A stretch of DNA of 64,000 nucleotides from Sphingobium sp. AS12. Its GTDB lineage: Bacteria; Pseudomonadota; Alphaproteobacteria; Sphingomonadales; Sphingomonadaceae. The notes beneath the pieces are model-generated. The model did not search any database, was not told the origin of the DNA, and worked only from the letters and a program-made list of their open reading frames with translations. Shown one piece after another: positions 1-8,812 of the stretch; positions within the stretch are counted from its first letter, which is position 1; each line of letters starts with the position of its first letter. The stretch is taken from contig NZ_JAHRGM010000011.1 in the NCBI RefSeq assembly GCF_019097845.1, positions 62,001-126,000 of the forward strand, given 5' to 3'. The position numbers and the translations under genes were made by a program.

Positions 1-1179
1 GCCCGTGCGATTGCCGCCAATCCGGCCGGTGTGAAGACCGAATGGGGCGCGGGCCTGCCGGTATTCCGCTCGGCCGACGGCGTGTTCACCTATAAGCCTC
101 GCGGCCGCATTCTGGTGGACGTCAGTTCCACGATGGGCTCGCGCTACGAAGGACGCAACACCACGACCACCGGTATGCGCGCCTTGCGTCTGGGCTTGGA
201 AGGCGGCGTCGGTCCGCATTTTTTCTATCAGTTCGAAACCGACTTTTCCGAAAATGAAGTCGATATCGTCACTGCCTTCATGGGCTGGCGCAACAAGCTC
301 GGCAGCAAGGTCGATTATGACGTGCGCGTTGGCCATTTATTCAACGACCGTGCGTTCGAGGGCAGCACGGGCTCCGATTCCACACCCTTCCTGGAACGCG
401 GCACGGTATCGACTGCGATCATTCCGCAGCGCGGCTTTTATGGCATTGGCATCATGGCCCGGATGTTCGGCCCCAACTGGCACGCATCGATCGCGGTCAC
501 CGGTGACCGGGTCGATGGAGAGCAGGCGACCAACGACAGCCGCACCGTTTCGGCGCGGGCGCACTGGAATCCGATCTCGACGGATAGTGCGCTGCTGCAT
601 ATCGGCGCCTGGGGCTTCGACGAGGCACTTTCCAGCGCTGCGACCACGCTGACGCGAAGCACCGTGATCGGCGGGCGTTTCAACGGCGCGGTGCGGGTGG
701 GGACGGGCGAACTGCTCGGTGGTCGCTCGACCACTGGCTATGGCGTCGAACTGGGCGGTTATGCCGGCGGGCTGTGGGTGATGGGCGAAGCGGGGCAGAG
801 GGTCGCGCGGCTCGACGCCGGTCGTTCCGATTTCAAAAGCAAGGCGTGGAGCGTGTCGACCGGCTTCTTCCTGACCGGCGAACTGCCGCCCTATAACCCG
901 CGCCTGGGCAGCTTTGGTCAGCCCAATGTACTTGATCCCGTGCTGGCCGGTGGCACCGGTGCGATCGAGCTGACCGCTCGCTACGAGCATCTCGACTATA
1001 CCGACCTCGTCCTGGGCGGCGATGGCTGGGCGGCGACGCTGGGCGTGAATTGGTATCTCAACAGCTTCACTCGGTTCCAGATCAACGGCATCCAGTGGCA
1101 TGCCGACAATCGCGCGGGCGCCTACACGGGCAGCGATGATGGCCAGACCATCTCCGCGCGCGTCGGCGTGACCTTCTGA
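1..1179 (+). CDS. OprP/OprO-type outer-membrane porin, 5' end cut by window
   Basis: The reading frame is open from base 1, so the N-terminus and any signal peptide lie upstream; about 392 codons are visible. The protein alternates short hydrophobic and polar strands with many Gly and aromatic residues and ends in Phe (GVTF), as expected of a trimeric beta-barrel porin. The C-terminal stretch (strand, long loop, final strand ending in Phe) resembles the phosphate-selective porin O/P family. The family is known for anion uptake across the outer membrane; the substrate here cannot be read. The next gene, 34 bases downstream on the same strand, is a CitMHS citrate transporter, so I infer the pair moves citrate or another anion first through the outer and then the inner membrane. 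Confidence 0.8.
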   Translation, partial: ARAIAANPAGVKTEWGAGLPVFRSADGVFTYKPRGRILVDVSSTMGSRYEGRNTTTTGMRALRLGLEGGVGPHFFYQFETDFSENEVDIVTAFMGWRNKLGSKVDYDVRVGHLFNDRAFEGSTGSDSTPFLERGTVSTAIIPQRGFYGIGIMARMFGPNWHASIAVTGDRVDGEQATNDSRTVSARAHWNPISTDSALLHIGAWGFDEALSSAATTLTRSTVIGGRFNGAVRVGTGELLGGRSTTGYGVELGGYAGGLWVMGEAGQRVARLDAGRSDFKSKAWSVSTGFFLTGELPPYNPRLGSFGQPNVLDPVLAGGTGAIELTARYEHLDYTDLVLGGDGWAATLGVNWYLNSFTRFQINGIQWHADNRAGAYTGSDDGQTISARVGVTF

Positions 1180-1213
1180 TCCCCATTCCTCCAGTTCTTT
1201 CAAGGACGCAGCG

Positions 1214-2515
1214 ATGAACCTCGCCCTTCTCGGCTTTCTGATGGTCGCCACATTCATGACGCTGATCATGACCAAGAAGATGACACCGCTGGTCGCGCTC
1301 ATCGTCATCCCTTCCGTCTTCGGCGTGATCGCCGGGCAGTCGGCGGGCTTGGGCGACATGATGATCGAGGGGATCAAGAATCTGGCGCCGACCGGCGTCA
1401 TGCTGCTGTTCGCGATCCTCTTCTTCTCCATCATGACTGACACGGGCCTGTTCGATCCGCTCGTCGGCCGGCTGATCCGAATCGTCCATGGCGATCCGTT
1501 GCTGATCCTGATGGGCAGCGTGGGGTTGTGTGCGCTGGTAAGCCTGGATGGCGACGGATCGACCACCTACATCATCACGATCGCCGCACTGCTGCCGCTC
1601 TATAAACGGTTCGGCATGAATCGCCTTTATCTGTGCTGCCTGCTGATGGTGACGAGCGGCATCATGAACCTGACGCCATGGGGCGGGCCGACCGCGCGTG
1701 CGGCGAGCGCCCTGAAACTGGATCCTGCAACCCTGTTTCTGCCGCTCATCCCCGGCATGATCGCAGGCCTTGCCTTCCTGATCGGCTTGGCTGTCTGGTT
1801 CGGACGCAAGGAACGCCGGCGTCTGGGTCAGGTCAGCGCCCATGCCTCCGTAGAGGTCACCGACATGGCCGTGTCGCAATATCCTGATGCACGTCGGCCG
1901 AACCTCATCTGGTTCAACGGTGCGCTGGTTGTGGCGCTGCTCGTCCTGCTGGTGTGGGGCGTGCTACCGCTCTCCGTGTTGATGATGATCGCGTTCGCCA
2001 TCGCCATGATCGTCAACTATCCCGGCGTCGCGCAGCAAAAGGAGCGGATTGCCGCCCATGCCGGCAATGTCCTGTCGGTCGTCTCGCTGATCTTCGCCGC
2101 CGGCATCTTCACTGGCATATTGGGCGGCACCGGCATGGTGGAGGCAATGAGCAAGGAAGTGGTGGGCTTCATACCTCCCGCGCTGGGACCATATATGGCG
2201 CCGATAACCGCTCTGCTCTCCATACCCTTCACCTTTTTCATATCAAACGACGCCTTCTATTTCGGCATGTTGCCGATCCTGGCCGAAGCGGGCGCCCATT
2301 ACGGGGTCGAGCCGATGGCGATCGCGCGCGCATCGCTGATGGGCCAGCCGGTCCATTTGCTCAGCCCGCTGGTGCCCTCCACCTATCTGCTCGTCAGCTT
2401 GGCCGGCATCGATCTGGCCGATCATCAGCGCTTCACCCTGTTGCCCGCAACGGCGGTATGCGTCGTCATGACGCTGGTGGGCATGATCGCGCTGGCCTTC
2501 CCCTTCATTGCCTGA
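1214..2515 (+). CDS. CitMHS family citrate:cation symporter
   Basis: A 433-residue inner-membrane protein with roughly a dozen hydrophobic segments across its whole length. It matches the CitMHS family (citrate-Mg2+:H+ or citrate-Ca2+:H+ symport), including the early MTLIMTKKMTPLVAL stretch, the LDGDGSTTYIIT loop and a second-half FFISNDAFYFGMLP segment. The length is normal for the family. The ATG at 1214 is supported by an AAGGA box seven bases upstream. It follows the porin gene by 34 bases and is probably co-transcribed with it. Which cation is co-transported cannot be told from sequence. It converges on the diguanylate cyclase gene; bases 2516-2631 between them hold nothing I recognise. 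Confidence 0.88.
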   Translation: MNLALLGFLMVATFMTLIMTKKMTPLVALIVIPSVFGVIAGQSAGLGDMMIEGIKNLAPTGVMLLFAILFFSIMTDTGLFDPLVGRLIRIVHGDPLLILMGSVGLCALVSLDGDGSTTYIITIAALLPLYKRFGMNRLYLCCLLMVTSGIMNLTPWGGPTARAASALKLDPATLFLPLIPGMIAGLAFLIGLAVWFGRKERRRLGQVSAHASVEVTDMAVSQYPDARRPNLIWFNGALVVALLVLLVWGVLPLSVLMMIAFAIAMIVNYPGVAQQKERIAAHAGNVLSVVSLIFAAGIFTGILGGTGMVEAMSKEVVGFIPPALGPYMAPITALLSIPFTFFISNDAFYFGMLPILAEAGAHYGVEPMAIARASLMGQPVHLLSPLVPSTYLLVSLAGIDLADHQRFTLLPATAVCVVMTLVGMIALAFPFIA

Positions 2516-2631
2516 TCGCATGGGGACTGGCTGACCGGCATTGTCCGTCTCGCTGCCGCGCTGATCGCAGGCACGGCGGGCGGCGCGCTGTTCTGATGGC
2601 TAACGCAGACGATCGCCAGCCTCTTGCGCGA

Positions 2632-4488
2632 TCAGGCCACTCTCTGTCCTGAACGGCGCGTGTCGGCAACGACGATGCGGTCACGCCCGGCTTCCTTGGC
2701 GCGAAGCAAGGCCGCATCTGCCGTTTTGACGAGCGTGTCGAACCGACAATGGAGCGGTGCGCAAGCCATGCCGACCGAGACCGTAATCGGTCCGAGTTCG
2801 CGCCCGTCGTGCTGCATCTGCAACGCTTTGACGCGGGCGCGGATGTCTTCGGCGCGTTGGCAGGCTTGCTCGGCATCAAGTTCCGGCATCAACAGCAAGA
2901 ACTCCTCTCCGCCATAGCGGAAGGCAAGCCCATGCTCGCGCGTGATGGTCAGCAGTATCTTGCCGAGCGCGCGGAGTATGGCGTCGCCGGCGTCGTGGCC
3001 GAACTGGTCGTTAAACCGCTTGAAATGATCGACATCGAGCATCAGGCAGCTGATCGGTCGTCCGAGCCGATCCGCCTCGGCCAGTTGCACTTCAAGTACC
3101 ATGTCGAGCTGGCGGCGGTTGGCGAGACCCGTCAGCGGATCGGACATCGCCATCTCGCGAAGCGCATCGCGCAAGCGCAGGTTTCCAATGGCGAGGCCGA
3201 TATTTTCCGCAAGCACCCTCAGATAGGTTTCGCCGATGTCGGCCTTGGGTTCGGGAAGGTCGGCGCGGGGCTCCAGATAGAGCAGCCCAAGCGTGACGCG
3301 CTGGGCAATCAGCGGCAGGCAGATCGAAGCCACGTCGGTGTTGCCCAGAGGATCGACATGATCGCAGGGGATATCGATCAATTGTCCGCGTGGCCGATGC
3401 AGATCGCCGCGCTGCAAGGCCCAGCAGGCCATCGGCGAAAACTCAGGCCGCGAATGAGTTGGTGCCAGCCACGCGCATCGTTCGACCATGATGTTGCGCG
3501 CTTCATCGAGGCGATAGAGACGGCCGGCCAGGCCGGGCGCGATCTCTGGCATGAACCCCGATACGACCCGTTCGAGATCGTGCATAGTGTCGCAGCCCTG
3601 CATCCGCTGGGTCATCCGCGACAGCAAGGCACGCATGGCTTGATCCTCGGCGCGCTCAGCCTCTAACCGTTGCCGTTCGAGGCCATTCTCGCGAAATATG
3701 CGGATGGCCTGAGCCATGTCGCCAATCTCGTCGATCTGGTCGTAATCCGGCGCTTCGACGGCATAGTCCTGCCTGGCGAGCCGGCCGACGACGTCGCTCA
3801 ACCGCACCACCGGGTGCAATACCCGCCGCTTGAAGATGAAGTAGAGAACGCACAGCGACAGGAAGCCGGTAAACCCCAGCACAATCTCCGAACTTGTCTT
3901 CCAGATCCGGGCGATCGTCGTCGCAGCCGCGACCTCTTCGTCGGTGCGCTGGTCGAGGCGATATTGGAAGCGCTCGATATTGCCAGCGACGCGATCGAGC
4001 CCCCGTTCATATTCGGCGCCGAACAGGATTTCACGCGCACGGCCATCATCGCCACGCTGGCGGGCCGCGATCGCTTCGACCTGCTCGTCCTGGAGGCTAT
4101 CGGCCCAACGCATCGCTTCGGTGAGCGCCGCCAATTCATCCGCCGATGCGCCGTTATCTTTCAGGTGACGGACGCGGTTCTCCACCGACCGCAGGGTTTC
4201 CACCTCGCGACGGAAGGCGGCAAGGTGGGACTTTTCGCCAGTGATCACGAAATCCCGCGCCTGGTCACTCGATGCGGACACTTCGGCAGCGATTTTCGAG
4301 GTCGCTTGATCAAGCTGGTAGCGCTGCGCGACAGCCGCACGCTCCTTCTCCTGCGCGCCGGATGCCAGCAACATCGTCGTTGCTGAGGCGAGCGTCAGCA
4401 GGACGGTTGCGCCATAGGCCCAGTTCGTGATCGTCACTAATCGCATGTTGCGCAGAATAGGAGCCAGTCCGCTAGAATTCGTTAACAT
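2632..4488 (-). CDS. Membrane-bound diguanylate cyclase (HAMP, GAF-like, GGDEF)
   Basis: About 618 residues from the ATG at 4488. In order: a first membrane helix near residues 17-40; a periplasmic helical region that looks like a four-helix-bundle sensor; a second helix around residues 200-220; a HAMP linker; a GAF-like region around 300-440; and a C-terminal GGDEF domain with GGEEF at about 526-530. GGDEF proteins with an intact motif make cyclic di-GMP from two GTP. The usual RxxD inhibitory site, expected just before FRYGGEEF, reads REHG, so product inhibition at that site is probably lost. Start choice is uncertain: ATG 4446 and GTG 4533 are alternatives, and none has a convincing ribosome-binding site. 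No EAL domain is present. Confidence 0.85.
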   Translation of the reverse strand: MLTNSSGLAPILRNMRLVTITNWAYGATVLLTLASATTMLLASGAQEKERAAVAQRYQLDQATSKIAAEVSASSDQARDFVITGEKSHLAAFRREVETLRSVENRVRHLKDNGASADELAALTEAMRWADSLQDEQVEAIAARQRGDDGRAREILFGAEYERGLDRVAGNIERFQYRLDQRTDEEVAAATTIARIWKTSSEIVLGFTGFLSLCVLYFIFKRRVLHPVVRLSDVVGRLARQDYAVEAPDYDQIDEIGDMAQAIRIFRENGLERQRLEAERAEDQAMRALLSRMTQRMQGCDTMHDLERVVSGFMPEIAPGLAGRLYRLDEARNIMVERCAWLAPTHSRPEFSPMACWALQRGDLHRPRGQLIDIPCDHVDPLGNTDVASICLPLIAQRVTLGLLYLEPRADLPEPKADIGETYLRVLAENIGLAIGNLRLRDALREMAMSDPLTGLANRRQLDMVLEVQLAEADRLGRPISCLMLDVDHFKRFNDQFGHDAGDAILRALGKILLTITREHGLAFRYGGEEFLLLMPELDAEQACQRAEDIRARVKALQMQHDGRELGPITVSVGMACAPLHCRFDTLVKTADAALLRAKEAGRDRIVVADTRRSGQRVA

Positions 4489-4967
4489 AGCGGGGCATGT
4501 CGACTGGCGGTGGCCCTCCTGCACTATCACCACAGTCCCGCGGCAAATGACACGCTCCGCCGACAGCTGGTTTTAGGAAATTCAGCCATTCGGTAGCAGA
4601 TTGCCGAAAGTCCTGGTCTGGTCGACCGCCGCCGGAATAGCTGAGGGTCGCACGCGAAATGCATTTAGCAGAGACGAGTTCGCATTAGACTGACAGCTCC
4701 GCCACCCGGTTATCAATAATTGAAATTAAACGAGAAATTTCTCACTCGAACGCCATCTCGGCGATCGGAAAAGCTGCGAGGAAAGGCGCTTTGCGACCCT
4801 TGCGGCGTAATCGTCATTCGCGATCTGGTTTTCGTCCGCTCCTTATGCAAGCACCGGACCGGTCACCTCGCTTGGCGCGCACAGCCAAAGCGGCGCTGCC
4901 GTAACTTCGCTTTGCAGAAAGTCCAGCCGCTCGTGTAAGGGCCGGTCGTCAGGGTTTTTGGGTCACA
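4489..4967. other. Intergenic region without a recognisable gene
   Basis: This is the divergent promoter region between the diguanylate cyclase gene and rlmJ. It is richer in A/T than its surroundings, especially 4640-4760. One perfect 12-base palindrome, GAGAAATTTCTC, lies at 4732-4743 and could be a regulator site. Short open frames here have no ribosome-binding site or family resemblance. No RNA gene is visible. Confidence 0.5.
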
Positions 4968-5798
4968 ATGAATTATCGCCATTCCTTCCATGCTGGCAAC
5001 AGCGCCGATGTCGTCAAACACAGCCTTCTGATCGCCTTGGTGCGGGCCTTGCAGCTCAAGCAGGGCGCGCTGACGTTGATCGATACCCATGCCGGCTGCG
5101 GGCTTTACGACCTTGGCGGCGACGAAGCCCAACGCACCGGCGAAGCCATGCAGGGCGTGCGCCGAGCCTTCACCGACCCGAACCCCCTGCTGGACGACTA
5201 TCGCGCCGCCGTGCAGGCGGTCAATGTGGATAGCGAGCCGCATCTTTACCCCGGTTCGCCGCAGATACTGGCGCAGCTTTTGCGTCCGCAGGATTTGCTG
5301 ATCCTCAACGAAAAGCACCCGCAGGACGCTTACGCCCTGCGCGGCGTGATGCGGAACACCCGCGCCGCCGTGCATGAACGCGACGCATACGAACTCTGGC
5401 TCGCCATGTTGCCGACCCGAACGCCTCGCGGCGTGGTGGTGGTCGACCCGCCCTACGAGCAGCCGGACGAACGCGCGCGCATCACCGCCACTTTGGCCGC
5501 CGCTCACCGCAAATGGGCGCATGGTGTGACGGTGATCTGGTTTCCGCTGAAAGACCAAGCCACGCACTCACGGTGGGTGACGCAATTGCGCAATCTTGGC
5601 ATACCTAAATTGCTGCGGGTGGAGCATTGGCTATATGATAGCGAGCAGCCCGGCATCTATAATGGCGCGGGCCTCTTCATCGTCAATCCGCCTTACGCCT
5701 TCACCCAGGCACTGCCGCCACTGCTGGAGGCTCTGCGCGCGGCGTTGGCGCCCCAAGGGCATAAGGGCGAGATTATATCGGGTTGGCTGGACCATTAA
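4968..5798 (+). CDS. rlmJ: 23S rRNA (adenine-2030-N6)-methyltransferase RlmJ
   Basis: A 276-residue soluble methyltransferase. The N-terminus NYRHSFHAGNSADVVKHS is the hallmark of the RlmJ (YhiR) family. The SAM-binding stretch LTLIDTHAGCGLYDL follows at about residues 35-49, and the N6-adenine methyltransferase motif DPPYE is at 160-164. The known reaction is SAM-dependent methylation of A2030 in 23S rRNA. Length and domain order are normal. The ATG at 4968 gives the expected family start. It stands alone, with an AT-rich upstream region and no clear operon partner. The downstream 167 bases lead to a small secreted-peptide gene. Confidence 0.93.
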   Translation: MNYRHSFHAGNSADVVKHSLLIALVRALQLKQGALTLIDTHAGCGLYDLGGDEAQRTGEAMQGVRRAFTDPNPLLDDYRAAVQAVNVDSEPHLYPGSPQILAQLLRPQDLLILNEKHPQDAYALRGVMRNTRAAVHERDAYELWLAMLPTRTPRGVVVVDPPYEQPDERARITATLAAAHRKWAHGVTVIWFPLKDQATHSRWVTQLRNLGIPKLLRVEHWLYDSEQPGIYNGAGLFIVNPPYAFTQALPPLLEALRAALAPQGHKGEIISGWLDH

Positions 5799-5965
5799 GG
5801 TCAGCCCTCATCCGACCCTTCACCCACAAGGGACGCTGGATATGCAGGCAGCGGTGATCCTGTGGCGTCTGTCAGAAAGTTCATCTTCCCGTCACGCTGG
5901 AGACAGAGGGTCGGCGTCATAAGGAACAGGCAGTCCAGGACGGACCGCTTGATAGGAGTTGAACC

Positions 5966-6148
5966 ATGAAAACCCGCCTGATCCTAACCAGCCTGGCTTC
6001 GCTGGCCGTTCTCGCGACCCCGCTCGCTGCCTCGGCCGCCACTGCCACGGCCAAGCCGACGCAGCATGTCGCAAAGCACAAGGCCGCCAAGAAGGTCACC
6101 AAAACCACCTCCACGACCACGACCGCAACGAAGCCCGCCTCCAACTAA
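5966..6148 (+). CDS. Small secreted Ala/Lys/Thr-rich peptide
   Basis: A 60-residue protein with a clear Sec signal peptide (MKTRLILTSLASLAVLAT, then LAASAA as a likely cleavage site near residue 24). The mature part of about 36 residues is basic and low-complexity, made almost only of Ala, Lys, Thr, His and Ser. The start is supported by a GGAG box (GATAGGAGTTGAACC before ATG). The composition recalls acid-shock (Asr-like) periplasmic peptides, but at this length that is resemblance rather than demonstrated homology. It lies just beyond the 3' end of the histidine kinase gene on the opposite strand. I cannot assign a function; envelope or acid stress is a guess from composition and context. 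Confidence 0.65.
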   Translation: MKTRLILTSLASLAVLATPLAASAATATAKPTQHVAKHKAAKKVTKTTSTTTTATKPASN

Positions 6149-6154
6149 GCCCCA

Positions 6155-6189
6155 TCGACAGGGAGTCGGCATCGGGTGTCCCCTGTTGA
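6155..6189. terminator. Hairpin between convergent peptide and kinase genes
   Basis: TCGACAGGG (6155-6163) pairs with CCCTGTTGA (6181-6189) with one mismatch. It sits just after the stop of the small peptide gene and before the convergent kinase stop. There is no T-run on either side, so it is at best a weak terminator candidate. Confidence 0.3.
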
Positions 6190-6237
6190 CCCGACCCGGC
6201 TCCCGTCGCTCGGATAATAGGGTCGCGCTATCCCATT

Positions 6238-7602
6238 TTAGGCCTGCCGCCTGAGTAGCATTTCCACGGCAAAATATTCGTCGCGACGGTCGAAACGCAC
6301 GTCCCCTCCGTGCATCCGGGCCACCGCCGCGACGAGAGAGAGGCCGAGGCCCGCCCCTGCTATCCCCCTGGCAGGGTCCAGACGCCCGAAGCGGCGCAAT
6401 GCCTCGGCCTCTCGTTCGGGCGCGATGCCCGCCCCTTCGTCCGCCAGCCCGACGATAATCTCGCCCCCTTCACCCTTCAGATAGAGCGTCATCGTCCCCG
6501 CCCCATATTTGAGCGCATTGTCGATGAGGTTCACCAGCGCCTGGCCCAGCAGTTCGCGATGGACCGGCAGCGTTGCGGGATGCGCGATGGATATGGCCAG
6601 GGCGCGGCCCTGTTCCTCGCTCACCGGTTCATAGAGTTCGCCCATGTCGATCAGCATGGCCGCCAGATCGGTCGCGACGAAGCGATCCCGCCCGATCCCC
6701 GCCTCCATCCGGCTGACCTCCAGCGCGGTGGCGAGCATCGCCAGCAACTGGTCGGCCTCGCGGCTGATCCCGTCGATCGCCTCGCGCAGCACCGCCGGAT
6801 TATCCGACTGCATCGCCCGGTCGATCCGGGTCCGCAACCGGGTCAAGGGCGATCGCAGGTCGTGGGCGATGCTGTCCGTGACAGTGCGCAATTCGGCCAG
6901 CAGCGCGCCGATCTGATCGAGCATCCGGTTGATCGTACGGCCCAGCGTGTCGAAACTGTCGCCCGATCCGTCGAGCGGCACGCGCCGGTCGATCTCCCCT
7001 GCTCCAACCCGTGCGGCGGTGGCGGCGATATGCCCGATCCGCCGGTCGATGATATGGACCACAAGCCATGCGGCGACGATGGCCAAGGGCAGCGCCATCA
7101 GCAATGCGGTCAACAGCGTGCGCTCCACCGTCTGGCGGATCTGGTCGCTGTCATCGGTGCTTTCACCCACCAGCAGGCGAGCGCCATCCCGCAACCGGGT
7201 CGCGGTGATCGTATAGGGGGCAGCGTCGGTGTCGCCGATGCGATAGAGCTTCGCCGTGACCCCGGCGGTATCGGCGGGAATGACCGGCGGCCAGCCCGAC
7301 AGATTGCCTGCGATCCGGCGGCCATCCGCTTGCGCCAGCAGCAGCACGGCATCGCTTTCGTCCTGCGCATGGGCGGTGACCGCGCTGGCCAGCGCCCGGC
7401 GGCCTTCCTGCCGTTCGATTTCCAGCAAGGTGTCGCGCGTGTCGCGCGCGATGGCATTGTCCGCCGCGTCCAGACTGGCGTGGACCAGCTGCGTGACTGA
7501 CAGCAACAGCGCGCCGCCAAAGACCAGTTCCAACAGCAGGATCAGGCCGATGAAGCGCGCATGGGACGATCGCAGCCAACGCAGGGCGCGGTTTGCGGTC
7601 AT
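6238..7602 (-). CDS. Sensor histidine kinase, partner of the adjacent OmpR-type regulator
   Basis: A 454-residue class I histidine kinase of the inner membrane. One membrane helix is at about 17-40, a periplasmic sensor region runs to about 160, and a second helix is at about 163-184. A HAMP linker follows, then HisKA with phospho-acceptor His247 in SIAHDLRSPLTRLR. The HATPase_c domain has an N box (NLIDNALKYG, 358-367), a G1 box DEGAGI (388-393) and a G2 box GAGLGL. All catalytic motifs look intact. It starts ten bases after the response regulator gene and is the last gene of the PDZ-regulator-kinase operon. The periplasmic ligand is unknown. The operon diverges from the VirJ-like/MprF/AcvB operon, which I infer to be its target. 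Confidence 0.9.
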   Translation of the reverse strand: MTANRALRWLRSSHARFIGLILLLELVFGGALLLSVTQLVHASLDAADNAIARDTRDTLLEIERQEGRRALASAVTAHAQDESDAVLLLAQADGRRIAGNLSGWPPVIPADTAGVTAKLYRIGDTDAAPYTITATRLRDGARLLVGESTDDSDQIRQTVERTLLTALLMALPLAIVAAWLVVHIIDRRIGHIAATAARVGAGEIDRRVPLDGSGDSFDTLGRTINRMLDQIGALLAELRTVTDSIAHDLRSPLTRLRTRIDRAMQSDNPAVLREAIDGISREADQLLAMLATALEVSRMEAGIGRDRFVATDLAAMLIDMGELYEPVSEEQGRALAISIAHPATLPVHRELLGQALVNLIDNALKYGAGTMTLYLKGEGGEIIVGLADEGAGIAPEREAEALRRFGRLDPARGIAGAGLGLSLVAAVARMHGGDVRFDRRDEYFAVEMLLRRQA

Positions 7603-7612
7603 GCGGCCCGCC

Positions 7613-8293
7613 TCATTCGCCCAACCGATAGCCCGCGCCGCGCACGGTATGGATCAGGGGTTGGTCGCCATCGGCATCAACCTTGCGACGCAGGCGGCTG
7701 ATATGGACGTCGATGACATTGGTGCCGGGGTCGAAATGATAATCCCATACCCCCTCCAGCAACATCGTCCGGGTGACCACCTGTCCGGCATGGCGCATCA
7801 GATATTCCAGCAGGCGAAACTCGCGCGGTTGCAGGTCGATGACGCGTTCGCCGCGCTTCACCTCGCGCTTGAGCAGGTCCATGCGCAACGTGGCGCAGGT
7901 GAGGACAGTCTCGACATGGGTGCCGCTCCCCCGCCTGCGCATCAGCAGTTCAAGGCGCGCGTGCAGTTCGGCAAAGGCAAAGGGCTTGACCAGATAATCG
8001 TCCGATCCCGCGGTCAGCCCCGTCACCCGGTCATCGACCGATCCCAGCGCGGACAGCAGGATGACCGGCGTTTCGATCCCCGCCGCCCGCAACGCGCCTA
8101 GCACCGCCAGCCCGTCCATGCCCGGCAGCATCCGGTCTAGGATGATCGCGTCATAGCCACCGTCGGTCGCCATGAACAGGCCGTCGCGACCATTGGCCGC
8201 ATGGTCGCCGACATGGCCATGTTCGGCCAGCCCCTTGCGTATGAAGTCGGCGGTCGTCCGGTCATCCTCTACCAGCAAAATCTTGCGACCCAT
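7613..8293 (-). CDS. OmpR/PhoB-family response regulator
   Basis: 226 residues: an N-terminal receiver domain (acidic pocket E9, D10, D11; phospho-acceptor Asp53 in DAIILDRMLPG; conserved Lys in DYLVKPF) and a C-terminal winged-helix DNA-binding domain (QPREFRLLEYLMRHAG to VIDVHISRLRRKVD). I place the start at ATG 8293 because a GAGAAGGATC ribosome-binding site precedes it; six extra codons upstream are possible but lack such a site. The start lies inside the 3' end of the PDZ gene, an overlap of about 32 bases, so translation is probably coupled. It is likely a transcription factor for its own operon and/or the divergent lipid-modification operon. Confidence 0.92.
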   Translation of the reverse strand: MGRKILLVEDDRTTADFIRKGLAEHGHVGDHAANGRDGLFMATDGGYDAIILDRMLPGMDGLAVLGALRAAGIETPVILLSALGSVDDRVTGLTAGSDDYLVKPFAFAELHARLELLMRRRGSGTHVETVLTCATLRMDLLKREVKRGERVIDLQPREFRLLEYLMRHAGQVVTRTMLLEGVWDYHFDPGTNVIDVHISRLRRKVDADGDQPLIHTVRGAGYRLGE

Positions 8294-8681
8294 GGGAATG
8301 ATCCTTCTCACCGATGCCGGCCTTGCCGCACTGCCAGATTATCGCCCGATAGGGAATGCCGTGGCGGTCGAGCATGAGCGGCATGGCGCAATGGCCCGGC
8401 GCGCGCACCAGTGCGCGCGCCGCCTCCAGCGTCACCGTCGGTCGGCCCGCCATGCCGGTCAGCTGGTCCCCGACCTGAATACCATGGCGATCGGCGATGC
8501 CGCCGCTGCGCAGGCTGGTCACCACGATGCGGTGGCGGTCATCCTCGCCCAAGGTCAGGCCCATGGCATCGCTGACCGCCGTAGGGGATGAAGGCGCACG
8601 CGCCAGCCGGGTCGCCAAGAGCGGCGCAAAGGACGCCAGCACCATGGCGGCCGCGTAGAAAGGGCGGGCGGACCAGATCAT
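8262..8681 (-). CDS. Membrane-anchored PDZ-domain protein
   Basis: About 139 residues from ATG 8681, which has an AGAAGG box upstream. An N-terminal hydrophobic segment (roughly residues 5-25) anchors it or serves as an uncleaved signal. The rest is a PDZ-like fold with RIVVTSLRSGGIADRHGIQ and GDQLTGMAGRP. There are no protease residues; it is a stand-alone PDZ protein. It is the first gene of the operon with the response regulator and kinase, and its end overlaps the regulator start. PDZ modules bind peptide C-termini, so an accessory sensing or modulating role for the kinase is plausible. That is inference from position, not shown by sequence. Confidence 0.7.
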   Translation of the reverse strand: MIWSARPFYAAAMVLASFAPLLATRLARAPSSPTAVSDAMGLTLGEDDRHRIVVTSLRSGGIADRHGIQVGDQLTGMAGRPTVTLEAARALVRAPGHCAMPLMLDRHGIPYRAIIWQCGKAGIGEKDHSHGSQDFAGRG

Positions 8682-8812
8682 GCCCGACCTTCTAGCCACC
8701 ATCGTCTGTCACCGCGCTGTCCGCTACATGACATAGAGTTCATGCAAAGGTCACCGATCCGATGGATAGAGGGGCGCAGAAGGACGACGATAACAGAGCA
8801 GAGGTCCGACCG
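8682..8812. promoter_or_regulatory. Divergent promoter region, PDZ/two-component operon versus VirJ-like/MprF operon
   Basis: These 131 bases separate two divergent operons and must hold both promoters. I see no clear inverted or direct repeat to name as the response-regulator site. An ATG at 8762 in frame with the VirJ-like gene would shorten the region, but 8813 is preferred because an A/G-rich GAGGT box precedes it. Confidence 0.4.

Noticed and set aside
4720..4938. A 72-codon open frame in the rlmJ upstream region
   Set aside because: No ribosome-binding site, Arg/Cys-rich translation and no resemblance to a family.
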